This document shows, piece by piece, positions 5,394 through 13,227 of a DNA stretch of 18,022 nucleotides (positions within the stretch are counted from its first letter, which is position 1; each line of letters begins with the position of its first letter). The position numbers and the translations under genes were made by a program. Source of the DNA: Oscillibacter sp. UBA6647 (GTDB lineage Bacteria; Bacillota; Clostridia; Oscillospirales; Oscillospiraceae). The notes under the pieces were generated by a model, which saw nothing but the letters and a program-made list of their open reading frames with translations, was not told the origin of the DNA and ran no database searches. Location: the NCBI GenBank assembly GCA_002455655.1, contig DKLF01000008.1:1-18022 (forward strand), in the 5' to 3' direction.

Positions 5394-6581
5394 TCACTCA
5401 TCCAGCTCCCAGGCAAAGGGGTCCGGCAGGGTCTGCCAGTCGGTTTGCAGCTCCGCGTCCGTCAGCAGGCAGCCGTCAAGCTCTGCCACAATCTCATCCC
5501 GGTCCAGATGAATGCCGATAAAGACAAGCTGGTTGCGCCGGTCGCCGTATTCGGCGTCCCATTTTTTGGAAAGCTCCGGCTCGTCCTTCAGATATTCCGC
5601 CCGGTCCTCCTCCGACATGGCTGCGGCCCAGTAATCTACGGGTGATATTTCGATGTTTCTGCCTGCCTGCTCCATCAGGATGACCACATCGTTGTGGTTT
5701 GGCAGCCACATAAATCCTTTGGCCCGCACCACGGACTCGGGGTATCGTTCCATCAGAAAATCGTTGATCCGCTGGGGGTGAAAGGGGCGGACCCGCTCGT
5801 ACACAAACGAGGTGATGCCAAATTCCTCCGTCTCGGGCGTGTGGGATTCGCGGTTAAGCTCCTTCAGCCAGCCTGCGGAGTCGTAAGCCCGCTCAAAATC
5901 AAAGCGCTTGGTATTTAAAATCTCAGAGGGAGGGACCACGCCCCGTACGGAGCGGAGCAGCTTTGCCTCGGGCTGTAACGTCCGAAGCACGGCCTCCACC
6001 TGCGCCACCTCATCCGGGGAAAGCAAGTCACACTTGTTCAGCAGGATTACATTGCAAAACTCGATCTGCGAGATCAGAAGGTCGGTGATATCCTCCGATT
6101 CGTCTTCGTCTGCACTCTGCCGGGCAATCAGTGCGTCTCCAGACCCAAAATCCGACCAGAAGCGGTGCGCGTCCACCACGGTTACCATGGTATCCAGCCG
6201 CGTTTTCTCCGCCAGATTTACGCTCTGACTTTCGTCGTAGCACACAAACGTCATGGCGATGGGGATGGGCTCGCTGATACCCGAGGCTTCAATGAGAATG
6301 TAGTCGATGGTTTCAAGGGCGGAAAGCCTGTCCACCTCCTTGAGCAGGTCGCCCCGCAGAGTGCAGCAGATGCAGCCGTTCTGCATCTGGACCAGCTCCT
6401 CCTGCGCGCGGCGGAAGCTGCCTTGCTTCACCAGCTCCGCATCAATGTTTACCTCGCTCATGTCGTTGACAATCACTGCGATTTTATAGCCGTGGTCACT
6501 GTTTAAAAGATAGTTGAGCAGAGTCGTTTTTCCTGACCCAAGATAGCCGCACAGGACGGTTACGGGGATTCTCGTTTGCAT
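5394..6581 (-). CDS. CobW/COG0523-family metal-chaperone GTPase
   Basis: A 395-residue G3E GTPase of the YciC/ZigA/YjiA group. The P-loop GYLGSGKTT (12-20), the family metal-binding CICC motif (70-73), ASGISEP (99-105) and the guanine-specificity NKCD (182-185) are all present. The C-terminal CobW_C domain begins near FGITSFVYERVRPFHP and includes the FMWLPNHN segment. COG0523 proteins of this type bind zinc and are usually induced on zinc limitation to supply key enzymes; others serve cobalamin or nitrile hydratase. The Fur-family gene immediately upstream on the same strand and its operator favour the zinc role here. An AAAGGA site precedes the ATG. There is a 75-base gap to the regulator gene and no terminator in it, so the two are likely co-transcribed. 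Confidence 0.93.
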   Translation of the reverse strand: MQTRIPVTVLCGYLGSGKTTLLNYLLNSDHGYKIAVIVNDMSEVNIDAELVKQGSFRRAQEELVQMQNGCICCTLRGDLLKEVDRLSALETIDYILIEASGISEPIPIAMTFVCYDESQSVNLAEKTRLDTMVTVVDAHRFWSDFGSGDALIARQSADEDESEDITDLLISQIEFCNVILLNKCDLLSPDEVAQVEAVLRTLQPEAKLLRSVRGVVPPSEILNTKRFDFERAYDSAGWLKELNRESHTPETEEFGITSFVYERVRPFHPQRINDFLMERYPESVVRAKGFMWLPNHNDVVILMEQAGRNIEISPVDYWAAAMSEEDRAEYLKDEPELSKKWDAEYGDRRNQLVFIGIHLDRDEIVAELDGCLLTDAELQTDWQTLPDPFAWELDE

Positions 6582-6656
6582 AGGATTTCCTTTCCGAATT
6601 CAATGGGATGTGGACGATGGATTTGCGGACTCCGCGCATTCTGATAAAAACGCCGG

Positions 6657-7070
6657 TCAGCGGGACCTGCAATCTCTGCAATAGCCAAACACCTCCAGAT
6701 TGTGTCCCACAATCTGAAAGCCCTCCTCCGCAAGCATCGGCGTAAAATTCTCCATGGGGCAGTTGCCCATGGGGATAATCTTGCGACACTTCATGCATAC
6801 GGCATAATGCTTATGCTGAAAGCGGTTCAGCTCATACACGGCCATTTCATTGTTCAGCACGGTGGTTTTAAGGGCCACGCCCTTTTCAACAAAAAGCTCC
6901 AGCACCCGGTAGACGGTGGACATCCAGACGGTGTCCCCGTCCAGTTCAATTTTGGAACAAATTTCCGCCGCGCTCAGGGGCTTGTCGGAATGTTCAAGAA
7001 CTGCCAGCACGCTTTCCCGCTGTCGCGTTCGCTTCACGCCCGCCTGCCATACCGTCTTATTTTCTTTCAC
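6657..7070 (-). CDS. Fur-family metalloregulator (Zur-like)
   Basis: A 137-residue Fur-superfamily repressor. The winged helix spans about residues 13-70 (TRQRESVLAVL, then VWMSTVYRVLELF), and the dimerisation/metal domain contains HKHYAVCMKC and CRDC. Cys92/Cys95 and Cys131/Cys134 would form the structural zinc site; Cys104 is an extra cysteine. The PerR sensing aspartate that normally follows the first CxxC is replaced by proline, so peroxide sensing is unlikely. Coupling to a COG0523 GTPase points to zinc. Two GTG starts are possible: 7079 and 7070. I prefer 7070 because GAGGTG lies 6 bases upstream of it, while 7079 overlaps that site. Autoregulation through the 7161-7187 palindrome is likely. 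Confidence 0.9.
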   Translation of the reverse strand: MKENKTVWQAGVKRTRQRESVLAVLEHSDKPLSAAEICSKIELDGDTVWMSTVYRVLELFVEKGVALKTTVLNNEMAVYELNRFQHKHYAVCMKCRKIIPMGNCPMENFTPMLAEEGFQIVGHNLEVFGYCRDCRSR

Positions 7071-7160
7071 GGGATTCACCTCGTCACTTTTTTAAAAGGG
7101 GATAGGGGTCGCTGTCCTCTGGGCTGATTTTCGGAGTACGCGGGGTGTAATGCTAATCTC

Positions 7161-7187
7161 AAATGCAAATGCAACTCATTTGCATTT
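7161..7187. promoter_or_regulatory. Predicted Fur/Zur-type operator (27-bp palindrome)
   Basis: AAATGCAAATG (7161-7171) and its exact reverse complement CATTTGCATTT (7177-7187) flank a CAACT spacer. It lies at the predicted transcription start of the Fur-CobW operon, an ideal place for repression. The AT-rich, TGCAAAT-type arms fit Fur-superfamily boxes; the neighbouring regulator is the natural candidate to bind it. Confidence 0.8.
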
Positions 7188-7193
7188 AAGTTG

Positions 7194-7222
7194 ATTATAT
7201 ACGCAGAATTTCCAAAAGTCAA
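7194..7222 (-). promoter_or_regulatory. Predicted promoter of the Fur-CobW operon
   Basis: On the minus strand TTGACT (7222-7217) and a consensus TATAAT (7199-7194) are spaced by exactly 17 bases. The predicted start is near 7187, the edge of the palindrome, giving a leader of about 115 bases. Confidence 0.85.
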
Positions 7223-7413
7223 GCGTTTCAGGGACGGTGCGCCGGAATAAGCCACGCCCATGCGGGAATGGGCCGCCGTTATAACCCTGACAGGGAACCC
7301 AACAGCAAACGGGGTGCTTACCATAAGGAAAGCCGTCCCATCCGGTTCTGTCAAATTTTCAGGAGTGGGTTTCTGTGTGCTTTGTGCAAAAATCCAAATT
7401 ATTTTTTGGCGTC

Positions 7414-7441
7414 TTGACAGAGAGGGATTTGATGCTATGAT
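7414..7441 (+). promoter_or_regulatory. Predicted promoter of the cyclo-ligase-like / ABC importer operon
   Basis: Consensus TTGACA (7414-7419) and TATGAT (7436-7441) are separated by 16 bases. Transcription would begin near 7448, leaving a leader of about 96 bases that contains the hairpin and tandem repeat. Confidence 0.75.
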
Positions 7442-7468
7442 ATCAGATAGCCAATTATAGAGGTATTA

Positions 7469-7507
7469 CCTTTATTCCCGGCAATTTTGGCAGAACGGGG
7501 ATAAAGG
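7469..7507 (+). promoter_or_regulatory. Leader hairpin upstream of the ABC importer operon
   Basis: The arm CCTTTATTCCCG (7469-7480) can pair over 12 bases (one G-U) with CGGGGATAAAGG at 7496-7507. An identical copy of that partner occurs at 7518-7529, adjacent to the ribosome site, so two exclusive structures are possible. Function is inferred; it matches no riboswitch class I can recognise. Confidence 0.5.
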
Positions 7508-7544
7508 AGAAGGAGAACGGGGATAAAGGAGAAGGAGAACGGGA
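7493..7544 (+). repeat. 22-bp tandem repeat (about 2.4 copies) spanning the ribosome binding site
   Basis: Unit 7493-7514 is repeated exactly at 7515-7536, and the first 8 bases of a third copy run into the start codon at 7544. Each full unit contains GGGGATAAAGGAGAAGGA, so the Shine-Dalgarno region is duplicated; only the second copy is at working distance from the ATG. Confidence 0.9.
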
Positions 7545-8296
7545 TGGAAGCAAGGATGGACGCAAAAACCGCGCGGGTCAAAATCTGGGAGGACCTTTTG
7601 AAAGTGGCGAAGCCGGACTCCAAGTTTAGCTGGGAGTTTTCGGAGTTTATTTGTGATTACGAGGGCAGCGAGCAGGGAACCGCGCTGCTGACGGCAACGG
7701 AACTATATAAAAACGCGAAGGTGATTTTTATCACCCCCGACAATAATTTGGAGACGCTGCGGGAGCAGGCGTTTCGGGATCAAAAAACCGTGGTCATGAC
7801 CAATTATGGCATTACCCGCGGTTTTTTTATGATCGCCCCCGGCCAGATTCCCGCGGGAAAGGAGGAGGTTGCCTCACTGCTTGACGGTGTGTCCCGCTAC
7901 TGGAAGCATCAGACGCTGGAACAGTTGGCCAAGAGTGTGGGCCACATCGACATGATGGTCACCGGGGCCTCCGCCATCACGCCCAGCGGCATCCGCTTCG
8001 GCAAGGGACACGGGTACTTCGATCTGGAGTGGGCCATGCTGTCTTCCTGCGGAATGGCGGATGCGTCCACCGTGATTATCGGCGCGGGCCACGACTGTCA
8101 GGTGGCGGACGTGGACGTGACCGTGGAGGAATATGACACGGCGATTGATTACATCGTGACCCCCACCCGGATTCTTGAAACCCGCCATGAGTTTCCCCGG
8201 CCCGCCAAGGGCATCATCTGGTGCCGTCTCGCCCCCGGAATGCGGGAGCAGATTCCCCCGGTGCAGGAGCTGTGGTGCCGGACTCACTGCAAATAA
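7544..8296 (+). CDS. 5-formyltetrahydrofolate cyclo-ligase family paralog
   Basis: A 250-residue protein of the 5-formyltetrahydrofolate cyclo-ligase fold (COG0212). The family C-terminal signature is clear in GIRFGKGHGYFDLEWAML (about residues 147-164), matching the RxGxGxGYYD segment that shapes the active site. It is longer than the usual 180-200 residues and its N-terminal half does not show the canonical basic nucleotide-binding start, so it may be a paralog rather than the housekeeping enzyme. Such paralogs have been connected with thiamine metabolism through gene clustering. GGAG (7534-7537) sits 6 bases before the ATG; a second ATG at 7556 is less well placed. The gene opens a five-gene operon with a Bmp-type importer (next start 9 bases downstream), so its substrate may be linked to what that system imports. 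Confidence 0.85.
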   Translation: MEARMDAKTARVKIWEDLLKVAKPDSKFSWEFSEFICDYEGSEQGTALLTATELYKNAKVIFITPDNNLETLREQAFRDQKTVVMTNYGITRGFFMIAPGQIPAGKEEVASLLDGVSRYWKHQTLEQLAKSVGHIDMMVTGASAITPSGIRFGKGHGYFDLEWAMLSSCGMADASTVIIGAGHDCQVADVDVTVEEYDTAIDYIVTPTRILETRHEFPRPAKGIIWCRLAPGMREQIPPVQELWCRTHCK

Positions 8297-8305
8297 GAAG
8301 TCGCT

Positions 8306-9823
8306 ATGAAAGAGCTTGAAACCAGACTTCTGGAGCTGCGGGGCATCTCAAAATACTTTGGTGCGACAGTGGCCAACGACTCCATCGACCTGCATTTAAA
8401 CAGCGGAGAGGTGCTGGCCCTGCTGGGGGAAAACGGCGCGGGAAAAAGCACCCTCATGAATATTATTTTCGGCATGTACCGTCCCGACGCGGGCCGCATC
8501 CTGCTCCACGGCCGGGAGGTGAAAATCTCCGGCCCGGAGGACGCCATGCGCCAAGGCATCGGCATGGTGCACCAGCATTTTATGATGGTGGGACGATTTG
8601 ACGCGGTGCAGAATGTGTGCCTGATGGACGGGACGGCTTCTTTGACTGTCTGGAATCGGAAAAAAGTACGTGCAGAGCTTGAAAAGCTGAAGGAGCAGTA
8701 TCACATCGAAGTGGAGCTGGACTGTCCCGTGGAGCGGCTGAGCATCAGCATGCAGCAGAAAATTGAGATTTTAAAACTGCTGTACACCGGCGCGGAAATC
8801 CTGATTCTGGACGAACCAACCGCCGTGCTGCTGCCGCAGGAGTGCGAGGCGCTGTTTGAGATGATTCGGGAGATGGCGGCGCAGGGCAAGGGCGTCATTT
8901 TTATCAGTCATAAGCTGGGAGAGGTGCTGCGGGTCAGCCACCGGATCAGCGTCCTTTCCCACGGAAAGGTCACGGGAGAGGTAGATACGGCGCAGGCCGA
9001 TCAGGCCCTCATCCTGCGGATGATGTCCGGCGACGACCTGCCGGACCTTGGCGGCTATGTCAAAAAGCCCGCCGGGGAGCGGGTGTGCCTTTCCTGCCGG
9101 CAGCTTGAAGGGCTTGACGACCGTGGGGTGAAGACGCTGAACGGCGTGGACCTTAAGGTGCACTGCGGGGAAATCGTGGGCGTGGCAGGGGTTGAGGGAA
9201 ACGGACAGGATGAGCTGGCCGAGGTCCTTGCCGGTGTGCGGCCCGCTTCTTCCGGGGCGGTTCAGGTGGACGGGAAGACGCTGGACTTTGCAAAGGCGGG
9301 CAGTTTTATTGAAAGCGGCGTAGGCTATATCCCCTCCGACCGGAATACCGTGGGCACTGTTCCGAATTTCCCGCTTCGGGAAAACTGGCTGCTGCGCAAT
9401 CGAAACTGGCCAAAGCGGCACGGACTGACGGACCTTCGCGCGGCGGCAGGGCAGGCTTCCCGGGCCATGGAGGAGTTTGACGTGCGGGGGGCGGACTGCA
9501 CGACCCGCAGTGCCAACCTCTCCGGCGGCAATCTGCAAAAGTTTATTCTCGCCCGGGAACTGGGGGGCGCGCCTAAGGCCCTTGTGTGCTCCTATCCCAC
9601 CCGGGGACTGGATATGAAAGCCGCGTGGTTTGTACGCAGTCAATTGACCCGGGCCAAGGAAGCGGACGTTGGAGTTGTGCTGTTTTCCGGTGATTTGGAC
9701 GAGCTGTTTGCCCTTTCCGACCGGATTGTGGTGCTGTACCGGGGCCGCGTGGTGGGCGAGTGCCGACCAGAAGAAACCACGCCCCAGAATATCATCCTGA
9801 TGATGATGGGAGGACAGGCATGA
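8306..9823 (+). CDS. Bmp/nucleoside-type ABC importer ATPase, two fused nucleotide-binding domains
   Basis: A 505-residue double ABC ATPase of the YufO/NupO (RbsA-like) group that powers import through two BPD_transp_2 permeases. Domain 1 has Walker A GENGAGKST (41-49), a family-type divergent signature LSISMQQK (145-152), Walker B LILDEPTAV with Asp169/Glu170, and switch His202. Domain 2 lacks a Walker A lysine (GVEGNGQDE, near 295) but retains LSGGNLQK (405-412) and PTRGLD (Asp436); the usual catalytic acid before PTRG is absent. This one-active, one-degenerate pattern is normal for the family. The start lies 9 bases after the previous stop with only a weak AAGAAG ribosome site, so translational coupling is likely. 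It overlaps the next gene by 4 bases (ATGA). Confidence 0.94.
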   Translation: MKELETRLLELRGISKYFGATVANDSIDLHLNSGEVLALLGENGAGKSTLMNIIFGMYRPDAGRILLHGREVKISGPEDAMRQGIGMVHQHFMMVGRFDAVQNVCLMDGTASLTVWNRKKVRAELEKLKEQYHIEVELDCPVERLSISMQQKIEILKLLYTGAEILILDEPTAVLLPQECEALFEMIREMAAQGKGVIFISHKLGEVLRVSHRISVLSHGKVTGEVDTAQADQALILRMMSGDDLPDLGGYVKKPAGERVCLSCRQLEGLDDRGVKTLNGVDLKVHCGEIVGVAGVEGNGQDELAEVLAGVRPASSGAVQVDGKTLDFAKAGSFIESGVGYIPSDRNTVGTVPNFPLRENWLLRNRNWPKRHGLTDLRAAAGQASRAMEEFDVRGADCTTRSANLSGGNLQKFILARELGGAPKALVCSYPTRGLDMKAAWFVRSQLTRAKEADVGVVLFSGDLDELFALSDRIVVLYRGRVVGECRPEETTPQNIILMMMGGQA

Positions 9824-10902
9824 ATAGAGTATCCTCCCTTGTGGCTTCCATGGGCGGCGGTCTTGCAGGGAAGAGACAGGGCGGCCTTGGCAAGCTTCTT
9901 TTGCTTCCGGCGGCTGTGGCGGCGGCGATGCTGGTTGGCTCCGTGTTTATTCTGGCGGTGGGGGCGAATCCGCTGGAAGCCTATTATTACATGCTGATCC
10001 GCCCGCTGACCTCCGTCACGGCGCTGGGCGAGGTGTCCATGCACTTCACGCCGCTGCTGCTGGTGGGAATCGGCGTGTCCTTTGCCTTCCACGCAAAGCT
10101 CAGCAACCTGGGCGGAGAGGGGCAGATGCTCTTCGGTGCGCTGGGTATGACCTTGATGGGGATTCCCCCCGTGGGCGGCGCGCTGGGATTCTGGTCCCTC
10201 CCGGCGGGAATTTTACTGGGAATTGCGCTGGGGGCAGGCTGGGCGGCGATTGCCGGGTATTTTAAATTTAAGTTTCACGCAAGTGAAATCATCATCACCC
10301 TGATGCTCAATTATGTGGCCCGGCAGATCATCAGCTATCTGGTGTTTTACCCGCTGCGCAGCGGCGCGGAGCCGCAGTCCGCCAAGCTGGCGGCGGCCTT
10401 GCCCAAGCTGTGGGCCTCCTCCCGGCTGAACTGGGGCGTGCTGATTGCGCTGGCGCTGACGGTGGTTTACGGCGTGATTGTGCGGCGCACCGCCTTTGGC
10501 TATCGCCTGCGCGCGTTGGGAGGCAGTGAAAAAGCCGCTGTTTACGGCGGCGTGCCCAAGGATCGGTATTACTTTCTTGCCATGGTGCTCAGCGGCGCGC
10601 TGTGCGGCCTTGCGGGTGCGCTGCAAATCAGCGGCAACACTATGCGGCTGATGGAGGGCGTGGCGGGAGACTTCGGCTTTGGCGGAATCGTGGTGGCCAT
10701 GCTGGGCGGGCTTCATCCATTGGGAATCGCCGCTGCCGCGCTGTTTATGGCGCTGCTTTCGGCAGGTTCTGTGACCATGCAGGTGAAAACCGGGATTCCA
10801 ACCTCGTTTACCAGCGTGTTGGAGGCACTCATTGTGCTGTTTGTCCTGCTGGGAATGGCAGTGGGCGGCATGAAGCTTGGAAGGAAGGGGGACAGAAGCT
10901 GA
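9820..10902 (+). CDS. ABC importer permease, BPD_transp_2 family (first subunit)
   Basis: A 360-residue polytopic membrane protein of the branched-chain/ribose/nucleoside permease family, with about 9-10 hydrophobic segments. The start at 9820 is favoured over an in-frame ATG at 9760 because GGAGGA (9809-9814) is 5 bases upstream, the ATG overlaps the ATPase stop codon, and the protein then begins normally before the first helix (LLLLPAAVAAAMLV). The NLGGEGQMLFGAL segment and the cytoplasmic coupling loop YRLRALGGSEKAAVYGGV are typical of YufP-like subunits. It pairs with the next permease to form the translocation channel. Confidence 0.92.
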   Translation: MNRVSSLVASMGGGLAGKRQGGLGKLLLLPAAVAAAMLVGSVFILAVGANPLEAYYYMLIRPLTSVTALGEVSMHFTPLLLVGIGVSFAFHAKLSNLGGEGQMLFGALGMTLMGIPPVGGALGFWSLPAGILLGIALGAGWAAIAGYFKFKFHASEIIITLMLNYVARQIISYLVFYPLRSGAEPQSAKLAAALPKLWASSRLNWGVLIALALTVVYGVIVRRTAFGYRLRALGGSEKAAVYGGVPKDRYYFLAMVLSGALCGLAGALQISGNTMRLMEGVAGDFGFGGIVVAMLGGLHPLGIAAAALFMALLSAGSVTMQVKTGIPTSFTSVLEALIVLFVLLGMAVGGMKLGRKGDRS

Positions 10903-11849
10903 TGGATGCAGCCAGTGTTTTCAACGCCGGGTTTCTCGCGGCGCTGTTCGCCTCCGGCGTGCGGCAAAGCGTCCCGCTGATTTATGGCTCCGTGGGGGAT
11001 ACCCTTTCGGAAAAAGCCGGGGTCATGGGCATCTGCATCGAGGGCGAAATGCTCTTCGGCGCGTTTTTCTCCTATCTGTTCGCCCTGCGCACTGGAAGCC
11101 TGTGGGCAGGCGTTCTGATGGGCGCGGTGGCGGGAATGCTCAGCAGCGTCATCGTGGCGGTCTGGTCCGTGCTACTTCGGCAGGATCAGGCGATTGTTGG
11201 CATCATGTTCAATATTTTTGCCATGGGCTTCACCAATTTCTTAAACCGCCTGATTTTTGGAACCTCCAACGCCAACATTTCGGTGGAAACGTTTTCTCAT
11301 ATCCCGATTCCGGGCCTGAGCAAGCTGCCATTGATCGGAGACGTTTTTTTCAATCAGGATATTTTGACCTATCTTTCCGTCTTGCTGGCGGCGGGAGTGT
11401 ACTTTGTGCTTGCGAAAACGAAGCTGGGCCTTCGGCTGGCGGCTGCGGGGGAAAATCCCAAGGCGGCGCAGGCCTGCGGCATCCGGGTTGCCCGGTTTCG
11501 ATTCCTCTCATATCTGTTCTGCGGATTTTCCGCCGGGGTGGCGGGGGCCTCGCTGACGCTGAGCTCCGTCGGCACGTTTACGGAGGCCATTTCAGCGGGC
11601 CGGGGCTTTATCTGCCTTGCCATCGTAATTTTGGCCCGCTGGAACCCGCTGATGGCGGTGGTTGCCGCCTTTGGCTTCGGTTCCATTCAGGCTTTGCAAA
11701 TCCGCTTGCAGGTGTTGGGCTCGTCCCTGCCCTATCAATTTTTTGTGGCGCTTCCCTATCTGATTACCGTTCTGGTGCTGGTTCTGGCGGGCCGGAATAT
11801 CAGAGCGCCGCAAGAGTTGGGCATACCCTTTGAGCGGGAACGCCGCTGA
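10902..11849 (+). CDS. ABC importer permease, BPD_transp_2 family (second subunit)
   Basis: A 315-residue polytopic membrane protein, the YufQ-like partner of the preceding permease. Characteristic segments are RQSVPLIYGSVGDTLSEKAG near the N-terminus, IEGEMLFGAFF, and the coupling loop GLRLAAAGENPKAAQACGI. The ATG at 10902 shares one base with the previous stop (TGATG) and follows a GGAAGGGGGA site; the open frame extends upstream but only as overlap with the first permease, so the internal start is correct. About 9 hydrophobic helices are present. The cytoplasmic C-terminus ends in basic residues. Confidence 0.92.
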   Translation: MDAASVFNAGFLAALFASGVRQSVPLIYGSVGDTLSEKAGVMGICIEGEMLFGAFFSYLFALRTGSLWAGVLMGAVAGMLSSVIVAVWSVLLRQDQAIVGIMFNIFAMGFTNFLNRLIFGTSNANISVETFSHIPIPGLSKLPLIGDVFFNQDILTYLSVLLAAGVYFVLAKTKLGLRLAAAGENPKAAQACGIRVARFRFLSYLFCGFSAGVAGASLTLSSVGTFTEAISAGRGFICLAIVILARWNPLMAVVAAFGFGSIQALQIRLQVLGSSLPYQFFVALPYLITVLVLVLAGRNIRAPQELGIPFERERR

Positions 11850-11904
11850 CGCACAAATCCCCCGCTTCCAAAGGAAGATATGATATATTTTTAGGAGGTC
11901 TCTT

Positions 11905-12963
11905 ATGAAAAGACACACGAAGATGCTCTCTCTTGCCCTGACGCTGGCTCTGTCCGCCGGAATGCTTGCCGGCTGCGGCGGCAGCCCCGCCGGTCAATCC
12001 TCCGCCCCCGCATCGGGCGGCGCGTCCTCCGCGGTGAGCGACCGCTCCACCGTCTCCAAAATCGCCATTTTGCTGCCCGGCTCCATCACGGACGAATCTT
12101 GGAACCAGACCGCGTACGAGGGTCTGATGCAGATCAAGGACGCGGGCTACGAGGTAGCGTATACGGAGAATGTCGGCTCCAACGATATGGAGGCGGTGTT
12201 CCGCAGCTATTGCGAGGACGGCTATGACTTCGTCATCGGACACGGCGCCCAGTATGGAGACGCCTGCTGCCGCGTGGCGGCGGACTATCCCAATGTGAAT
12301 TTCTTCATCACCGGCAACGCCCCCGAGGACATTGCCGAAGCGGACCTGCCCGCCAACATCATGTTTGCGGACTATCGCGAGTGCGAAGGGGCCTATGTCT
12401 CCGGCGTGGTTGCCGCCCTGATGACTGAGAGCGGCAAGGTCGGCTATGTGGGCGGCGGTAACAACACCACCCAGCAGTCCGATAAAAATGCATTTATTGA
12501 GGGCGTGGCCAGCGTCGGCGCCGACATTGAGGTGAAAACCGTCATTACCGGAACCTTTGACGACTCCGCCCTTGGAAAAGAAACCGCTATCGCCATGATT
12601 GAGGACGGTGTGGACGTAATTTTACAGACCTGCGACCACACGGGCCTTGGTGTTTTGGAAGCGTGCAGTGCCGAAAAGGTCTACTGTATCGGCTATACCT
12701 CCGACCAGTCCTCTCTGGTTGCCGACGGGCTGTGCCTCACCTCCATGATGGTGGACATCCCCTACATGATTTCCTCCCAGATTGACCTCATCAAGGCGGG
12801 CGGCTATGGCGGACAGGCGTTCCCCGGCCTGCACGACGGCGTGGTCAGCATGGCTGCCTTCAGCGCCGAGGTTTCTGCCGACGTGGCCGATCAGGTGAAC
12901 GCCGTGATCGATCAGATCAAGAGCGGCGAGCTGGTAATTACCCCTAATTACAACGAAAACTGA
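11905..12963 (+). CDS. Bmp-family substrate-binding lipoprotein of the ABC importer
   Basis: A 352-residue Bmp/Med-type binding protein anchored outside the membrane. A lipoprotein signal peptide ends in LAGC (lipid-modified Cys24), followed by a Gly/Ser/Ala linker to about residue 48. The mature domain begins SKIAILLPGSITDESWNQTAYEGL, the family's N-terminal strand and purine-stacking region, and continues with VIGHGAQYGDACCRVA. Characterised relatives bind nucleosides (PnrA, BmpA types), while other members serve different ligands, so the substrate is not fixed. TAGGAGG (11893-11899) precedes the ATG. The gene is last in the operon after a 55-base gap without a terminator; the extra spacing may allow separate expression of the binding protein. 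Confidence 0.94.
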   Translation: MKRHTKMLSLALTLALSAGMLAGCGGSPAGQSSAPASGGASSAVSDRSTVSKIAILLPGSITDESWNQTAYEGLMQIKDAGYEVAYTENVGSNDMEAVFRSYCEDGYDFVIGHGAQYGDACCRVAADYPNVNFFITGNAPEDIAEADLPANIMFADYRECEGAYVSGVVAALMTESGKVGYVGGGNNTTQQSDKNAFIEGVASVGADIEVKTVITGTFDDSALGKETAIAMIEDGVDVILQTCDHTGLGVLEACSAEKVYCIGYTSDQSSLVADGLCLTSMMVDIPYMISSQIDLIKAGGYGGQAFPGLHDGVVSMAAFSAEVSADVADQVNAVIDQIKSGELVITPNYNEN

Positions 12964-13006
12964 GACTGCCCCACACTCCGGGGCCCATATTGAGCCCCAC
13001 TTCTTT

Positions 13007-13048
13007 GAGCTTGTTCAGGCCCGCCCCACGGGCGGCCTGAACAAGCTC
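13007..13048 (+). terminator. Long GC-rich hairpin after the importer operon (possible terminator)
   Basis: The arms GAGCTTGTTCAGGCC and GGCCTGAACAAGCTC pair over 15 bp, and the interior (CGCCC/GGGCG) can extend the stem with a one-base bulge. It begins 43 bases after the lipoprotein stop. No T-run follows (CTTGTGC), so it may stabilise mRNA ends or act as a weak terminator. Confidence 0.5.
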
Positions 13049-13227
13049 TTGTGCAGCCGGGGGACGGGGGCCGCTCTGCGCTTCGTAAAAAAGCGGATGC
13101 ATTATAAAGATTCACTTGTCTGAGGACATTATAAAGTATTTTAAATATGAGCCGGAGGCCCAAGGGGACAAAGGTCAGGGCAATTAAAGACTGCATCAAA
13201 ATAAACAAAAAGAAGAGCGCTTCTCGG

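Larger units (their letters stand above)
7080..7543. other. Divergent intergenic region between the Fur gene and the Bmp-type transporter operon
   Basis: This region holds the Fur-CobW promoter and operator (7161-7222), the transporter promoter (7414-7441) and its structured leader (7469-7543). Between 7223 and 7413 no gene or signal is supported: short open frames exist, but none has a ribosome site. Confidence 0.6.

Noticed and set aside
7448..7543. TPP or purine riboswitch in the importer leader
   Set aside because: None of the conserved core bases of either class is visible; only the hairpin and tandem repeat are seen.
8738..8764. Divergent ABC signature (LSISMQQK) and degenerate second domain in the importer ATPase as signs of inactivation
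   Set aside because: Divergent signatures and a degenerate second site are normal in RbsA/YufO-type double ATPases.
9760..9819. Longer N-terminus for the first permease from an ATG at 9760
   Set aside because: It would add 20 non-hydrophobic residues overlapping the ATPase gene, with no ribosome site; the ATG at 9820 has GGAGGA and a stop/start overlap.
10602..10901. Upstream extension of the second permease frame
   Set aside because: This part only shadows the first permease; the normal N-terminus and ribosome site are at 10902.
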